Source: Tianweitania sediminis
GTDB taxonomy: Bacteria; Pseudomonadota; Alphaproteobacteria; Rhizobiales; Rhizobiaceae
Assembly (NCBI RefSeq): GCF_017813335.1
Contig: NZ_JAGIYY010000004.1
Span: forward strand, 310,001-374,000
DNA length: 64,000 nt
Reading direction: 5' to 3'
The notes below the pieces were generated by a model that had not been told where the DNA came from, ran no database searches, and saw only the letters and a list, made by a program, of their open reading frames with translations. Numbering within the stretch: position 1 is the stretch's first letter; every line of letters begins with the position of its first letter. The position numbers and the translations under genes are program-made. Positions 37,045 through 46,686 of the stretch are shown here, one piece after another.

Positions 37045-37428
37045 ATGAAGCCGACGAGCGCGGAGACGTTGATGGTGACCCTGCCGAGCCTGAGGATGTA
37101 CGAACTCGCCGCGAAGCGCGACGCGCCTCCGGCGACGATCGCCGACATGACCGCCGAGCAGCGCCGCGAGTACGACCGCCGCAAGCGGTCGGAGTCCCGG
37201 GCTCGGCACAGGGAAGCGGCCGCAGCGGGAGCGCCGGAGGCCAGCCTTGGCGCCGTCCGCGACGCGCTCGCGGACGCGGCGATCATGCTCCTCGCGGTCG
37301 GTGGCCCGGGCTCCGAGGAGATCAAGCGGGTCCTGGGGAAGGTCTTCGAGGCACGCCCGGGGGTGGTCCTGAAGGCGGCCACCGATGCGAAGCGCGGAAA
37401 GCTTCGGCCGAAGTTCCTGAAAGCCTGA
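37045..37428 (+). CDS. Hypothetical helical protein
   Basis: A 127-residue protein starting MKPTSAETLMVTLPSLRMYE behind GGAGACGAAACG. It contains a highly charged stretch (DMTAEQRREYDRRKRSESRA) and a hydrophobic helix (DALADAAIMLLAVGG). An in-frame GTG at 36943 overlapping the stop of the replication gene (GTGA) would add 34 residues and suggests coupling. No family recognised. Confidence 0.6.
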   Translation: MKPTSAETLMVTLPSLRMYELAAKRDAPPATIADMTAEQRREYDRRKRSESRARHREAAAAGAPEASLGAVRDALADAAIMLLAVGGPGSEEIKRVLGKVFEARPGVVLKAATDAKRGKLRPKFLKA

Positions 37429-37505
37429 GGCGGCCTCTTTGTGGCTTGCCGGGCGCGGCCCCACACTCACCAGGTGAGTTTTAGTGAGGGTGGGTAGGGC
37501 TTGTC

Positions 37506-37913
37506 ATGGCGAGAAAGGCGACAGTTTCGGAGGACAGGCACCGCGAGGAGCAGCGCGGCTACCGCGCCCGCCTCCTTGCGCAGGACACGCCGGAGATCGG
37601 GCGCGCCGACACGGCGGCCGCGGTCGCTCTGTACGCCTACCTGCGCAGGATCAAGCGCGAGCGCCGTGGCCCTCAGGGACTGGCGGACGCCGACTTCATC
37701 CTGCGGACCGCCGTCCGCGTCCTCGCGGAGATGGGCTGCGAGCGGAAGGACAGGAAGGCCCCTTACGACCGCGCCGCCTCCAGACGCGTCCTGCGCCGCC
37801 GCCTGGCCCGGGAGAGCGATCGCTTCAACGGCCTGCTGGAAGCGGCAGCCGACGACGGCGGAAAGGAACTCCGGGAGGTCTCCATCCGGTCCCCGACGGC
37901 GCACACGTCGTGA
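37506..37913 (+). CDS. Hypothetical basic helical protein
   Basis: A 135-residue, Arg-rich protein (MARKATVSEDRHREEQRGYR). Strong G/C at third codon positions in this frame separates it from two overlapping open frames. DTAAAVALYAYLRRIKRERR and LADADFILRTAVRVLAEMG are helical. Possibly nucleic-acid binding; no family recognised. Confidence 0.6.
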   Translation: MARKATVSEDRHREEQRGYRARLLAQDTPEIGRADTAAAVALYAYLRRIKRERRGPQGLADADFILRTAVRVLAEMGCERKDRKAPYDRAASRRVLRRRLARESDRFNGLLEAAADDGGKELREVSIRSPTAHTS

Positions 37914-37967
37914 GCCTCGCCAATGCCGTATTCTCCCCATTACTCCAGTGAATGGAATCGGAACGAC

Positions 37968-38132
37968 ATGAAATCCTTTAGTGAGTTCGACCCGAGGGTC
38001 CTGACGGAGGCGCAGCTGCGCGCGCTGCTCACGGCGCTTGCGAACCTTCCGGACAAGGACCTGTTGTTCCTCGAACGCCGCATCCAGTCCGCCCGCGGGA
38101 GACGGGACGCGCAGCGCGAGGAGGGCGCCTGA
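37968..38132 (+). CDS. Small hypothetical protein
   Basis: A 54-residue product starting MKSFSEFDPRVLTEAQLRAL, with GGAA upstream of ATG 37968. Two amphipathic helices, no family recognised. It is followed by a terminator at 38221, so it probably ends an early transcript with the two preceding genes. Confidence 0.5.
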   Translation: MKSFSEFDPRVLTEAQLRALLTALANLPDKDLLFLERRIQSARGRRDAQREEGA

Positions 38133-38220
38133 AGAAACCGCCGCCGGCGCCTTGCGGCTTTCGTCGGCAGGACTCACCATGCAATGGACGGCGGGTCCTG
38201 AAGCGGCCCCTCGTCCTTTC

Positions 38221-38259
38221 GAGACCCCGGCGTATCCCATTCCGCCGGGGTCTCGTTTT
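38221..38259 (+). terminator. Rho-independent terminator
   Basis: GAGACCCCGGCG and its inverse CGCCGGGGTCTC (12-bp stem, 10-nt loop) followed by GTTTTC. Directly after it is GGCGTAGCGCCCGCAAG, a motif also found after the terminator at 48867. Confidence 0.88.
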
Positions 38260-38301
38260 CGGCGTAGCGCCCGCAAGTCCCTGCAGACCACGATCTCCCG
38301 C

Positions 38302-38876
38302 ATGCGCGCCAAGGTGACCTCCAACGACGCTGAATTCTCCCGCCTGGCGGGAGAAATCGTCTCACGCCTGACGAAGGCGCAGCAGGACGCCGTCAACGCC
38401 GCGGGCGTGCGGGTTCTCACCGGGCTCCGCACGGCCATGGAGGAGGAGCTCGACCGCCCCACGAAGTTCACGCTGAACGCGTTCTCCCTGTGGCGCGCCC
38501 GTGGCAGGCACACGGACGCCGCCATCGTCATCAAGCCCGTCCAGGCTGCCTACCTGCAGCCCGTTTTCGCCGGCGGCCACCGCGCGGACGACGTGATCCC
38601 GTCCAAGAAGGCCCGGCTGAACAGCATGGCAACATGACGCGGAACTACACGCGCAGCCTGGTCAACCAGAAGAAAGGCTTCTGGAAGACGGCGAGGTCGG
38701 GCGTGAGGACGCTGTTCGTGAAGGACCGTTCAGGGGCACTGGCGCCCGTTGCGTTCAAGGTGAAGCGAACGGACTACGATCCCGCCATGGACCCGCTGGA
38801 GGAGGCCCGCGCTCTGGTCGCCGACGTCCTTCCGGAGGAGGCCGAGAAAGCGTTCGCCGCGCTTTTCAAGGCCTGA
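38302..38876 (+). pseudogene. Phage-type hypothetical protein split by a one-base frameshift
   Basis: The 5' frame from ATG 38302 reads MRAKVTSNDAEFSRLAGEIV, then FTLNAFSLWRARGRHTDAAI and VKPVQAAYLQPVFAGGHR, ending at TGA 38635-38637. A second frame from ATG 38634 continues MTRNYTRSLVNQKKGFWKTA to the stop at 38876. Restoring one missing base in AACAGC(T)ATGGCAACATG gives an uninterrupted NSYGNMTRNYTRSL reading, as in prophage proteins with a YL.P...GG.R core and a ..GN.PRNY.. segment. I recall this arrangement from lambdoid structural-region proteins but cannot name the family. Confidence 0.6.
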
Positions 38877-38979
38877 GTTCTCCGCAGTCCTTGCAGACAA
38901 CGGGGCGGCATTCTCCGCAAGGCTTGTCCCCGGCGCGCCGGCGGCGAACCCTGAAGCAGGTGGATGGGAGGACGGCGGC

Positions 38980-39219
38980 ATGGACAGCGTGCGATACACG
39001 GGAGCGGGCGTGATGTCCGAGGTCAGGGCGACCGCGATCCTGTCCATCAAGGATTCGATGCGGCAGCGGCAGCTCTCCGTCGAAGACGCTGCGGGCCTCG
39101 CCGGGGTGACGCCCGAGGAGCTGCGCGGGATCGTCGAGGGCGGCCTCGGCCGGTCCGCGAGCCTCAGGACCCTGGAAGGCATCATGGAGGCGCTGGCGGC
39201 GCCGGAAAGGCGGCCATGA
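38980..39219 (+). CDS. Small helix-turn-helix protein
   Basis: A 79-residue protein. Residues about 30-75 (RQLSVEDAAGLAGVTPEELR, GIVEGGLGRSASLRTLEGIM) follow an XRE-like helix-turn-helix pattern. GGAGGACGGCGG precedes ATG 38980; ATG 39013 is an alternative. Its stop overlaps the next start as ATGA. Likely a phage regulator. Confidence 0.6.
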   Translation: MDSVRYTGAGVMSEVRATAILSIKDSMRQRQLSVEDAAGLAGVTPEELRGIVEGGLGRSASLRTLEGIMEALAAPERRP

Positions 39220-39440
39220 CGGCGCTCGCGGCAGTCCTTGCCTACCTCGCTTCCAGAGCCGCTCTCCTTCTCTCGGCCCTGGCCATCGCGGTGGAATTTT
39301 CCCGCGGCCGCGGCGTGTCGCTGACGCGCCGCATGCTTATCGTGGCGGCCGCCTGGCCGCTTGCGCTGGGGTGGCTCGTGGCTGCTGCAGCGTGGGACCT
39401 CGGCAGCGCGCTGCGCGGGCGCTTCAGGAGGGCTGCTTGA
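39216..39440 (+). CDS. Small two-helix membrane protein
   Basis: A 74-residue protein (MTALAAVLAYLASRAALLLS, then RRMLIVAAAWPLALGWLVAA) with two hydrophobic helices separated by a basic loop. Overlaps the stop of the HTH gene by 4 bp and its own stop TGA shares a base with the next ATG. Such size and topology would suit a holin, but the position away from the lysis genes makes that uncertain. Confidence 0.55.
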   Translation: MTALAAVLAYLASRAALLLSALAIAVEFSRGRGVSLTRRMLIVAAAWPLALGWLVAAAAWDLGSALRGRFRRAA

Positions 39441-39860
39441 TGGACACGACAGAGGACAGGTCGGAACGGAATCCTCGGGTCCGCAGGTACATGCGGCAGA
39501 GCGGGCAGGTCCTCGACGACCTTCGGCTCCTCGCATCAGGAGACGGCGCCGAGGTTCGCTTCCGCCAGGACGGGCATGGCGCGTCCACCCGGCCGCGCCA
39601 GCTTGATCCCGTGGACGGCCGTGCGCTGCGTCCCGCTCTCGCGGATCAGGTCGCCGCGCGGCAGCCGATCGACGTCCCGCCGGGCGAGCGCCCGTGCGAC
39701 GCGGGTCATGCGCATCGTTGCCGCGTACTGCGAGGAGCACGAGGCCGAGGCGGCGAGGCGCCTGAGGGCTGCGGCGCTGGCGCATCGCCGCTCGCTGGCG
39801 AAGTCGATGACGGACAAGTGGTCTGTTGCGATCAGGGACGCGAAACGGTGTCAGGGCTGA
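39440..39860 (+). pseudogene. Hypothetical protein, probably frameshifted
   Basis: ATG 39440 begins MDTTEDRSERNPRVRRYMRQ in one frame; the downstream coding-like sequence (MRIVAAYCEEHEAEAARRLR, from ATG 39708, to SVAIRDAKRCQG) is in another. Third-position G/C switches between frames near 39570-39600. Either a single-base indel split one gene or the second frame is a separate 50-residue gene. The 3' end overlaps the convergent tcmP gene by 29 bp. Confidence 0.45.
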
Positions 39861-41022
39861 TGGTTGCCGGAGCAGCCGGAACGATCATCGGCCCGATCAC
39901 GTGTCCCTCCCTGGGCTTCCTCTTGCCGTCCGGCGACCACGTATCGGCGATAAGTCCTTGCTTCGCCAAGGAGCAGCAGATGTCCTTCACGTCCGTGACG
40001 CGCAGCATGAACGTCTCCAGCACCGGCGGCCACAGGTCTTCGAACCGGGCGGAGTAGCCCTGCTGCAGCTGCGCCTCGATCCATGCGGCTGCCTTCGTCC
40101 GCTCGGCCTTGGCCTGTGCCTCCAGCGTACGCGTGCCCAGGTCTACGGCTTCGAACAGGAGAGGCTGTCCAGTCCTCGCTTCGGTCCGCGCCTGCCTTGC
40201 CACCGCCCGGACCTGCTGGTGGTTCTTGAGGGCGCTGGACTCGATGTCACGGTAGGCCTCCAAGCCGTGCGAGTTCCTTGTGCCGTAGGTGATGCAGAAG
40301 TGGGTCCGGTCGTCGATCTTCTCGATGGGCGTGGAGACGACGTGAAGGAAGTCTCCCGCCTTGCGGAACTGTTCGAGAAACAGCGCCTCGACAGCTTGGT
40401 GGCGGGGCAGGGACGCGTCCAGGCGAGCCTGCCAGCGGGACCCGAGAATGCCCTCGAATGTAGCTGAGATGGTCGAGTCGTTCCAGGCGGTGAACCTGTT
40501 GATGAAGTCGAACATGTAGTTCAGGAGCACCTCGCCGGGGCGGTGCTTCAGCACGGCTCCGACCTTCTGGAACTCGTATCCGGTCCAGCCTGTGGGATCG
40601 ATGAACGTCAGCGAGAAGGAGCGGCCTACGAAGCGCAGAATATGAGGAACCGCGTCCTCGAACCTGCCGTGGAAGGTCGCGATCTCGAATCCTCCCGATG
40701 GATCGTTGTAGACGGACACGGCGGCCTGCAGCTGGCTGTACGTCGCCACATCCTGCTCCACGAAGAAGCATCGGATGGGGCGCGCCCTGCCAGCCGCGGC
40801 CAGTTCCGCATGGACCTGCTTCAGCGTCCTAATCGCGATCATGAATGAGGTGTCGGAGAAATCCGTCGTCTTGGATTCCCACGGGCCCGAGAAGGCGTCC
40901 ACGTAGGTGAGCGGAAGATGGCCCTTTCCCTGAAGTATCTTGTAGGCGAGCGTCTGCAGGTATTTCCCAAGGATGAAATGTTTCGCGAGAGTCTGCTCGC
41001 GATCTGCGTACTCGGGTTTCAT
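39832..41022 (-). CDS. tcmP: Three-Cys-motif partner protein TcmP
   Basis: A 396-residue protein. HFILGKYLQTLAYKILQG, then LTYVDAFSGPWESKTTDFSD, IRCFFVEQDVATYSQLQ, and FSLTFIDPTGWTGYEF are the TcmP family signature; the DAFSGP and FIDPTG strands resemble a Rossmann-like methyltransferase core. The family is defined by its constant pairing with the DUF5131 protein encoded here just upstream (12-bp gap, AGGAGG before ATG 41022). Biochemical role is not established to my knowledge. The frame is intact although neighbouring phage genes are broken. Confidence 0.9.
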   Translation of the reverse strand: MKPEYADREQTLAKHFILGKYLQTLAYKILQGKGHLPLTYVDAFSGPWESKTTDFSDTSFMIAIRTLKQVHAELAAAGRARPIRCFFVEQDVATYSQLQAAVSVYNDPSGGFEIATFHGRFEDAVPHILRFVGRSFSLTFIDPTGWTGYEFQKVGAVLKHRPGEVLLNYMFDFINRFTAWNDSTISATFEGILGSRWQARLDASLPRHQAVEALFLEQFRKAGDFLHVVSTPIEKIDDRTHFCITYGTRNSHGLEAYRDIESSALKNHQQVRAVARQARTEARTGQPLLFEAVDLGTRTLEAQAKAERTKAAAWIEAQLQQGYSARFEDLWPPVLETFMLRVTDVKDICCSLAKQGLIADTWSPDGKRKPREGHVIGPMIVPAAPATISPDTVSRP

Positions 41023-41034
41023 TTGCCTCCTGCA

Positions 41035-41793
41035 CTACTCTTCGGGGACGAACACTTCTCTGCGAATCGGTTTTACGGAAGGTAGTTGGCTCCATTCCTT
41101 GCCGTCCAGGCTTCTTCCCCCGGCTTTGGGACGTATTCCGCCCCACTGCTTGAAGAAGAATGCCACGCCCTCGTCATGGCACTGGTCCCGCACTTCCCTG
41201 ACCCAGTCCGGGTGCAGGGGCCTCGCCTTCGGACCGCTCTCTCCTCCGACGATCACCCAGTCGATACCCCTGAGGTTCATGCGGCCCATCGGTCCGATCA
41301 GGGGCTCCACTGAAAGGAATCTGACAGCTGCGTTCATGTCCTGCATGTGCCTGATCCGCGACCTTCTCGAGCCGTCCTCGACAGATGTCCCGAGCCACAC
41401 GTGCTCCGGCGCCGCCGACCGGGCATAGCGCCTGTTCACATAGTCGCGCATGCGCGAGCTTCGCTTGGTCAGTATCTGGAAGGTGTGCCAGCGCGCACTC
41501 TCCATGGTGTCGAACACCTGGTCAACGAAGGCGACCGGCACGCCCTTGTGGAAGAGGTCGCTCATAGAGTTCACGAAGATCATCTTCGGCGTCTTCCAGG
41601 CGAGCGGCTGGAGGAGCCGTTCCGGCCGCAGCAAAAGATCAAAGCCATGCTCGAATGGATGCCCCGGCACACCGCGGAAGCGTTCCGAAAAACGCTCGGC
41701 GTAGCAGTGGTCGCAGCCGGCGCTGATCTTCGTGCACCCGGTCATCGGGTTCCAAGTTGCGTCAGTCCACTCGATGGAGGTCGTCCCGGCCAT
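41035..41793 (-). CDS. DUF5131 (phage Gp37/Gp68) three-Cys-motif protein
   Basis: A 252-residue protein starting MAGTTSIEWTDATWNPMTGC. Cys20, Cys27 and Cys30 (C-X6-C-X2-C: GCTKISAGCDHCYAE) form the three-Cys motif, reminiscent of a radical-SAM iron-sulfur site. Further marks are MIFVNSMSDLFHKGVP, FQILTKRSSRM, HVWLGTSVEDG and WVIVGGESGPKARPL. Found in many phages and mobile elements and paired with TcmP. ATG 41793 has AGGGCAGG upstream. First gene of the two-gene operon. Confidence 0.92.
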   Translation of the reverse strand: MAGTTSIEWTDATWNPMTGCTKISAGCDHCYAERFSERFRGVPGHPFEHGFDLLLRPERLLQPLAWKTPKMIFVNSMSDLFHKGVPVAFVDQVFDTMESARWHTFQILTKRSSRMRDYVNRRYARSAAPEHVWLGTSVEDGSRRSRIRHMQDMNAAVRFLSVEPLIGPMGRMNLRGIDWVIVGGESGPKARPLHPDWVREVRDQCHDEGVAFFFKQWGGIRPKAGGRSLDGKEWSQLPSVKPIRREVFVPEE

Positions 41794-42056
41794 GCGCCTG
41801 CCCTGAGAACAGAAAGAGAACGCATAGTGCAAGCCGCATGGTTAGGGAAGGGTTAACCTCATCGCGTGTTCGCGAGCGCCTCGTGCAGCCTCGGACTCCG
41901 AGCTAGCTTTCCTTGGTGAAACTATGGCGCAGTCCCCGCACCCCTCACCCGGGTAGGTTCTTCCGGAGCCGGGAAGGCCCGCAGGGTTCGCGTGCGCCGG
42001 GGTTTTCGCCGCGAGAGGGTCTGAAAGTGGGTAACAGCGCTGCTGGAGAGACGCAC

Positions 42057-42682
42057 GTGGCGGTTGCATCGACGAAGCCGAAGCCGATGACGCAGACCGA
42101 GTTTGCGTCCTACGCCGGGGTTTCGAAAGTCACCGTAACCAAGTGGAAGCACAAGGGTTTCGTGATCCTGACCGACGATGGACTCGTCGATGTTGGACGT
42201 TCCATCATCCTGCTTCAGGACCGCGGCTATGGGAACTTCGAGGCTGTTACCCAAGACCCGCAGCCCGTTAGACGGCACGACAGCCCTGTTACCCTGGCGG
42301 GCAGCCCTCGGTTGGTGATGGCCGCTCGGAACTCACCACGGACGAGATCGCGGCGCGGCTTGTTTCCTCTCCCGAATTCGAGCTGCTGACGCACGCCGAG
42401 GCGGAGCGCTTGAAGGAAAACTACCTCGCGCTCGCGCAGCGCCTGAAGTACGAGCGAGAGGCGGGAAGGCTGGTCGATGCCGAGAAGGTCGAGGCCCGCC
42501 ACGCCACGAGATGGTCGGAGGAGCGCAACGCGTGGGAGAACTGGCCCTCGTCGGTCTGCGCCGACATGGCCGCCCAGCTCGGGGCAGACCCGATCAAGCT
42601 GAGGGTCGCGCTCGAGTCCTTCGTCGACAGGCACCTTCGTGAGCGCGTCCGGAAAGGCGCCGATGCGTCCGCAGCGGGATAG
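42057..42682 (+). pseudogene. Phage terminase small subunit (Nu1-like), frameshifted
   Basis: GTG 42057 (GGAGAG upstream) starts VAVASTKPKPMTQTEFASYA; a MerR-like winged helix follows (GVSKVTVTKWKHKGFVILTD), as in DNA-recognising terminase small subunits. Near 42300 the frame changes; the continuation reads DGRSELTTDEIAARLVSSPE, then KENYLALAQRLKYEREAGRL and ends at 42682. It overlaps the large-subunit start by 20 bp. A single indel explains the break. Confidence 0.8.
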
Positions 42683-44810
42683 CTCCGAGCGGCACGAGGT
42701 CACCGCTTCCGAATCCCTGCACCGCCTGTTCTCGGAGGCTCCGCTCCCGGGCCTCGCCGATCCAGCCGCGGTGGAGATGGCCGGCTTCTCCGTCGGCTAC
42801 CGTCCCTTCGAGCGGCTGCCTGTCTCCGGATGGGCGGACGAGCACCGGAAGCTGACCGGGGTAGGCGCCTCCGAGCCGGGAGACTGGGGGACCGCGAGGA
42901 CTCCGTACCTCCGCGAGATCATGGACAACATGTCCACGGTCAGCCCCGTCTGGAAGCAGGCGTTCGTGGCCGGGGCGCAGATCGGGAAGACGGAGGCAGG
43001 CAACTGCTGCATCGGCTACTGGATCTCGGCGGCGCCCGGGCCGATCATGATGGTGCTCCCGAAGGCCGGGACCGCGGAGAAGATGAGCAAGCAGCGCATC
43101 ACTCCGATGATCAACTCGTCGCCGGCCATCGCCGAGAAGGTCACCGCGAACCTCCTCATGAGCAGGGAGTTCCACGGCGGGGTCCTGTTCTTCGCGAGCA
43201 CCCAGTCGGCCACGGACCTGCGCGCTATCCCGGTCCGATATCTCTACTGCGACGAGGTCGACGCGTTCCCGATCGAGTGCGAGGGCGAAGGCCCTCCGAT
43301 GAACCTGGCGCTGGCGAGGACGCGCACCTTCAGGAACAAGCGCAAGGTCTTCCTCACGAGCACGCCGAAGAGCGAGGCCACCAGCGCGATCTGGGCAGCC
43401 TGGCAGGAGGGGGACGTGCGCCTCTACCACGTGCCGTGTCCGCTGCCGTCCTGCGGCGCGATGATCACGCTCGAATTAGGGGGCCTGAAGTGGGACTGGG
43501 GCGACCACAGGTCGGTGCGCTACGGGTGTCCCGAGTGCAAGGAACGCTTCGGCGAGGAGCACAAGACCTGGATGCTCGAGCGCGGCGAGTGGCGCCCGAC
43601 GCGGAAAGACCTCGACCAGGTGCCCGAGGGCGTGCGGTCCTATCGGCTGCCGTCGCTCTACGCACCGCTCGGCTGGCACGGCTGGGACGAGATGGTCGCC
43701 AAGTTCGAGGGCATCTACAGCATTCCGTCAAAGCTCGCCGAGTTCCGGAACGTCGACCTGGGCCTGCCGTCCGTGGAGGTATTGGAACGGATCGACTGGG
43801 AAACCCTGATGGGCCGCGCCGACGTCGGCGTTCCCTACACCTCGGCGAAGTGCCGCCGGGAGTCCTGTTCCTGACCGCAGGCGCCGACGTGGGCAAAGAC
43901 CACATAGAGGTCGGCGTGTCGGCATGGGGAAGGGCCCGCAGGCGGTGGCTCGTCGACCACTTCCGGATCGAGGGCAACACGCAGCTTCCGAAGGTCTGGG
44001 AGGAGGCTGCCGACGCGGTGCACCGGGTGTACAGGAACGCGGAGGGCGTGGAGTTCAGCCTCCTCAAGTTCTTCATCGACACCTCGGCCTGGCCCGAGAT
44101 CGTGAAGCCTTGGGTGCGGCGGCAGAACCAGCAGATCGTGATGGGCTGCGACGGCCTCGACCACCTCGACCAAGCGGTGAAGGTGGAAGTCCAGGCGGAG
44201 CCGGTCCGCGGCATGCCGAACAAGAAGACGCGTATCGGCGCCCTGCGGATCGCACAGGTCGGCGTGAGCCTCCTCAAGGCCGAGCTGGTCGGCGTGCTGT
44301 CGATCCCGCGTCCGGAAAGCTCCGACGAGGCGCCGCCGGACTGGCTCCATCTTCCGAAGCAGGGCTTCACGAAGGAGATGGCGAAACAGCTCGTGTCGGA
44401 GCGCAAGGTCATCCTCCGTGACGCAAACGGCAGGCTCACGGGAACCCGGTGGGAGAGGATCGAAGGCCGCCGGGCAGAGGTCCTCGACTGCCACAACTAC
44501 GCGGTCGGGCGCCGCACTGGTCGGATGGGACCGCTTCAGGGACCGGGACTTCGAACGCTGGGAGAAAAGGATCGCCGCGGCCGCTGCCGAGATCAGGTCC
44601 TCGAGGGAGGCGGAGGCCCGAGGCGCTCCTGTGACCGTCGCGCCCGAAGCGAAGGTCGGGGTCGCAGTCCGCAGGCCTGCTCCCTCCGCTCCCTCTGAGG
44701 CTCGAAAGGCGTTGCCTCAGCCAGCCCCGCAGCAGTCTGCTTTCGGCGTGACCACCGCGCGTTCCGAGAGGCGCGTCGTGCCGATGCCGAAGGTTCTGAG
44801 CGAGGGATGA
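42663..44810 (+). pseudogene. Phage terminase large subunit (lambda gpA family), two frameshifts
   Basis: Residues from ATG 42663 include VSGWADEHRKLTGVGASEPG, FVAGAQIGKTEAGNCCIGYW (Walker A-like), PVRYLYCDEVDAFPIECEGE (Walker B-like) and a Cys zinc site. Near 43862 one base appears lost (the text reads AAGTGCCG where AAGGTGCCG would keep the frame), then LFLTAGADVGKDHIEVGVSA (nuclease Asp) to DCHNYA; a second loss near 44505 leads to ALVGWDRFRDRDFERWEKRI and the stop at 44810. About 716 codons in all, normal for gpA. Confidence 0.85.
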
Positions 44811-45040
44811 TGGCCGATCTGGCGACACTGGAACTGCGCCTCGCCGAAGCCGAGCTGGCGAAGCACAAGCTCGCGCTCGGCGAGAAGGTCGTGCTCCTGT
44901 CGTATTCGGCTGAGGGGACGAACACGCGCCAGTTCAACCAGGCCTCGCTTCCTCTCCTCAACACCTACATCTCCGAGCTGAAGGCCGAGATCACCCGCGC
45001 CAAGGGCGGACGCGGACGCGGCCCGATCTACTTCGGGTGA
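44807..45040 (+). CDS. Phage head-tail joining protein gpW
   Basis: A 77-residue protein: MMADLATLELRLAEAELAKH, two helices, then a basic C-terminus GGRGRGPIYFG, the usual gpW ending (GP..F). In lambda it plugs the portal before tail attachment. ATG overlaps the terminase stop as ATGA, and the portal begins 4 bp after. The frame is intact. Confidence 0.82.
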   Translation: MMADLATLELRLAEAELAKHKLALGEKVVLLSYSAEGTNTRQFNQASLPLLNTYISELKAEITRAKGGRGRGPIYFG

Positions 45041-45044
45041 CCGC

Positions 45045-46613
45045 ATGACCGCGACAGCCCTCCCGACGATCCTCGCGGCGGACGGAAGTCCGCTGCGCCG
45101 GGTGACCGTGTCCGCCATGTCCGAGGACGGCAGCGCCTACAAGGCCGCGTCGCGCGGCCTCGACATGCGCGGCTGGAATCCTTCACGCGGCAGCGCCGAC
45201 GTAGACCTCCTTCCGGAGAAGGACGACATCGACGCGCGGGCGCGCGACCTGACGCGGAACGAGCCTGTCGCCAAGTCGGGCGTGAACGGGCAGCTGGAGA
45301 TGGTTGTCGCCACCGGCGCCACGCTGCACCCGATTCCCGACTACAAGGCGATCGGCATGTCCAAGCAGGAGGCCGACGCGTGGTCCCGCGACGTCGAGTC
45401 CAAGTTCCACGAGTATGCGGACAGCACTGACATCGACGCGACCAGGCAGGGCAACCTGGCGGACCTGACGCGGCTTTTCTACCGGACGAAGATCACTGTG
45501 GGCGAGGGCGCCGCGCTGCCCCTCTACCTGCCGGACGGTCCCGGCTCGGACTACGCCCTGGCGATCCAGAATCGACCTCGACCGCATCTCGAACCCCTGG
45601 TTCGCGCCCGACGCGGCCGATCTCCGCAAGGGGATCCAGATCGACGAATGGGGCGGCCCCGAGGGCTATCACATCCAGAAGACGCATCCGGCAGACATGA
45701 TGTTCGGCTACGGGCGCAACATGGAGTGGGACTACGTGCCAGCGCGAACCGACTGGGGCCGTCCGCGGTTCATCCACGCGTTCGAGAAGGAGCGTCCGGA
45801 CCAGCACCGGGGCATCTCCGCCCTTGCTGCGATGATGGGCCAGTTCAAGACGCTCTCGGACTATAAGGGCGCCGAGCTGCAGGCAGCGCTTACGAACGCA
45901 ATCGTGGCCGCCTTTACGGAGAGCGCCCTCGACCAGACGGCGCTGCTCGAGCTTTTCGGCGGCGACGCGGAAGCCCTGATCAGGCAGCGCGCGGAGTACG
46001 TCGTGAAGATGAAGGCGGGCGCGGTCATCCCCCTGTTCCCCGGCGACTCGTTCGCGTCCCACGCTCCCGCGCGCCCGAACGCCGCCTTCGGTCCCTTCGT
46101 CGACAACGTCCTGAAGCACATCCAACCGGCTTCGACATGCCGTACGAGCTCCTGATGAAGGACTTCAGCAAGGGGTCCTACAGCGCCATCCGCGCGGCTT
46201 TCATGGCCTCGTGGAAGACCGCCGCCACCGCCCGTTCCTGGCTGAAGACCCAGTGGCTGGACGTGGTCTACGTCCTCTGGCTCGAGGAGGCAGTTGCCAA
46301 GGGAACGGTCGATGCGCCGGGCTTCTACGAGCGGCGCGGCGCATGGACCCGCTCAAAGTGGATCTTCGACGGCAAGGGCTGGCTGGACCCGGTCCGCGAA
46401 GCGCAGGCCTCGCAGTTGCGCATCGCGTCCGGCATCAGCACCTTCGAGCAGGGTCTCGACTGGGAAGAGGTCTTCGAGCAGTGCGCTGCCGAACAGGCCC
46501 GCATGCGCGAGCTTGGGCTGGACACGGCCACGATCCTCCAGACGGTCGCGGTGGCGCCGCAGACCGCCGACGATGAGGAGGGAGAAACGGAAACCCAACA
46601 GAAGGCGGCATAG
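45045..46613 (+). pseudogene. Phage portal protein (lambda gpB family), two frameshifts
   Basis: Frame 1 (MTATALPTILAADGSPLRRV to GSDYALAIQ) breaks near 45572. It resumes as LDRISNPWFAPDAADLRKGI, GYHIQKTHPADMMF, GRPRFIHAFEKERPDQHRGI and AFGPFVDNVLKHI. It breaks again near 46112 (ATCCAACC for ATCGCAACC) and resumes GFDMPYELLMKDFSKGSYSA, through WLDVVYVLWLEEAVAKG, to the stop at 46613. All portal landmarks are in order; two single-base deletions suffice to explain the breaks. Confidence 0.85.
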
Positions 46614-46686
46614 TCGCAGGCGAGGTTCAGGATTCCGAAACGCTTCCTCCGCTCTCCTGTCTTCTTGAAGAGACGGAGGGCAGGAA

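Noticed and set aside
39216-39440. Calling the two-helix protein a holin
   Set aside because: Topology fits, but it is far from the spanin and sits in an early-type gene group; evidence insufficient.
42830-44698. 622-residue plus-strand frame overlapping the large terminase
   Set aside because: Only its 3' portion carries terminase sequence, reached through a frameshift; the first part is a shadow of the terminase frame.
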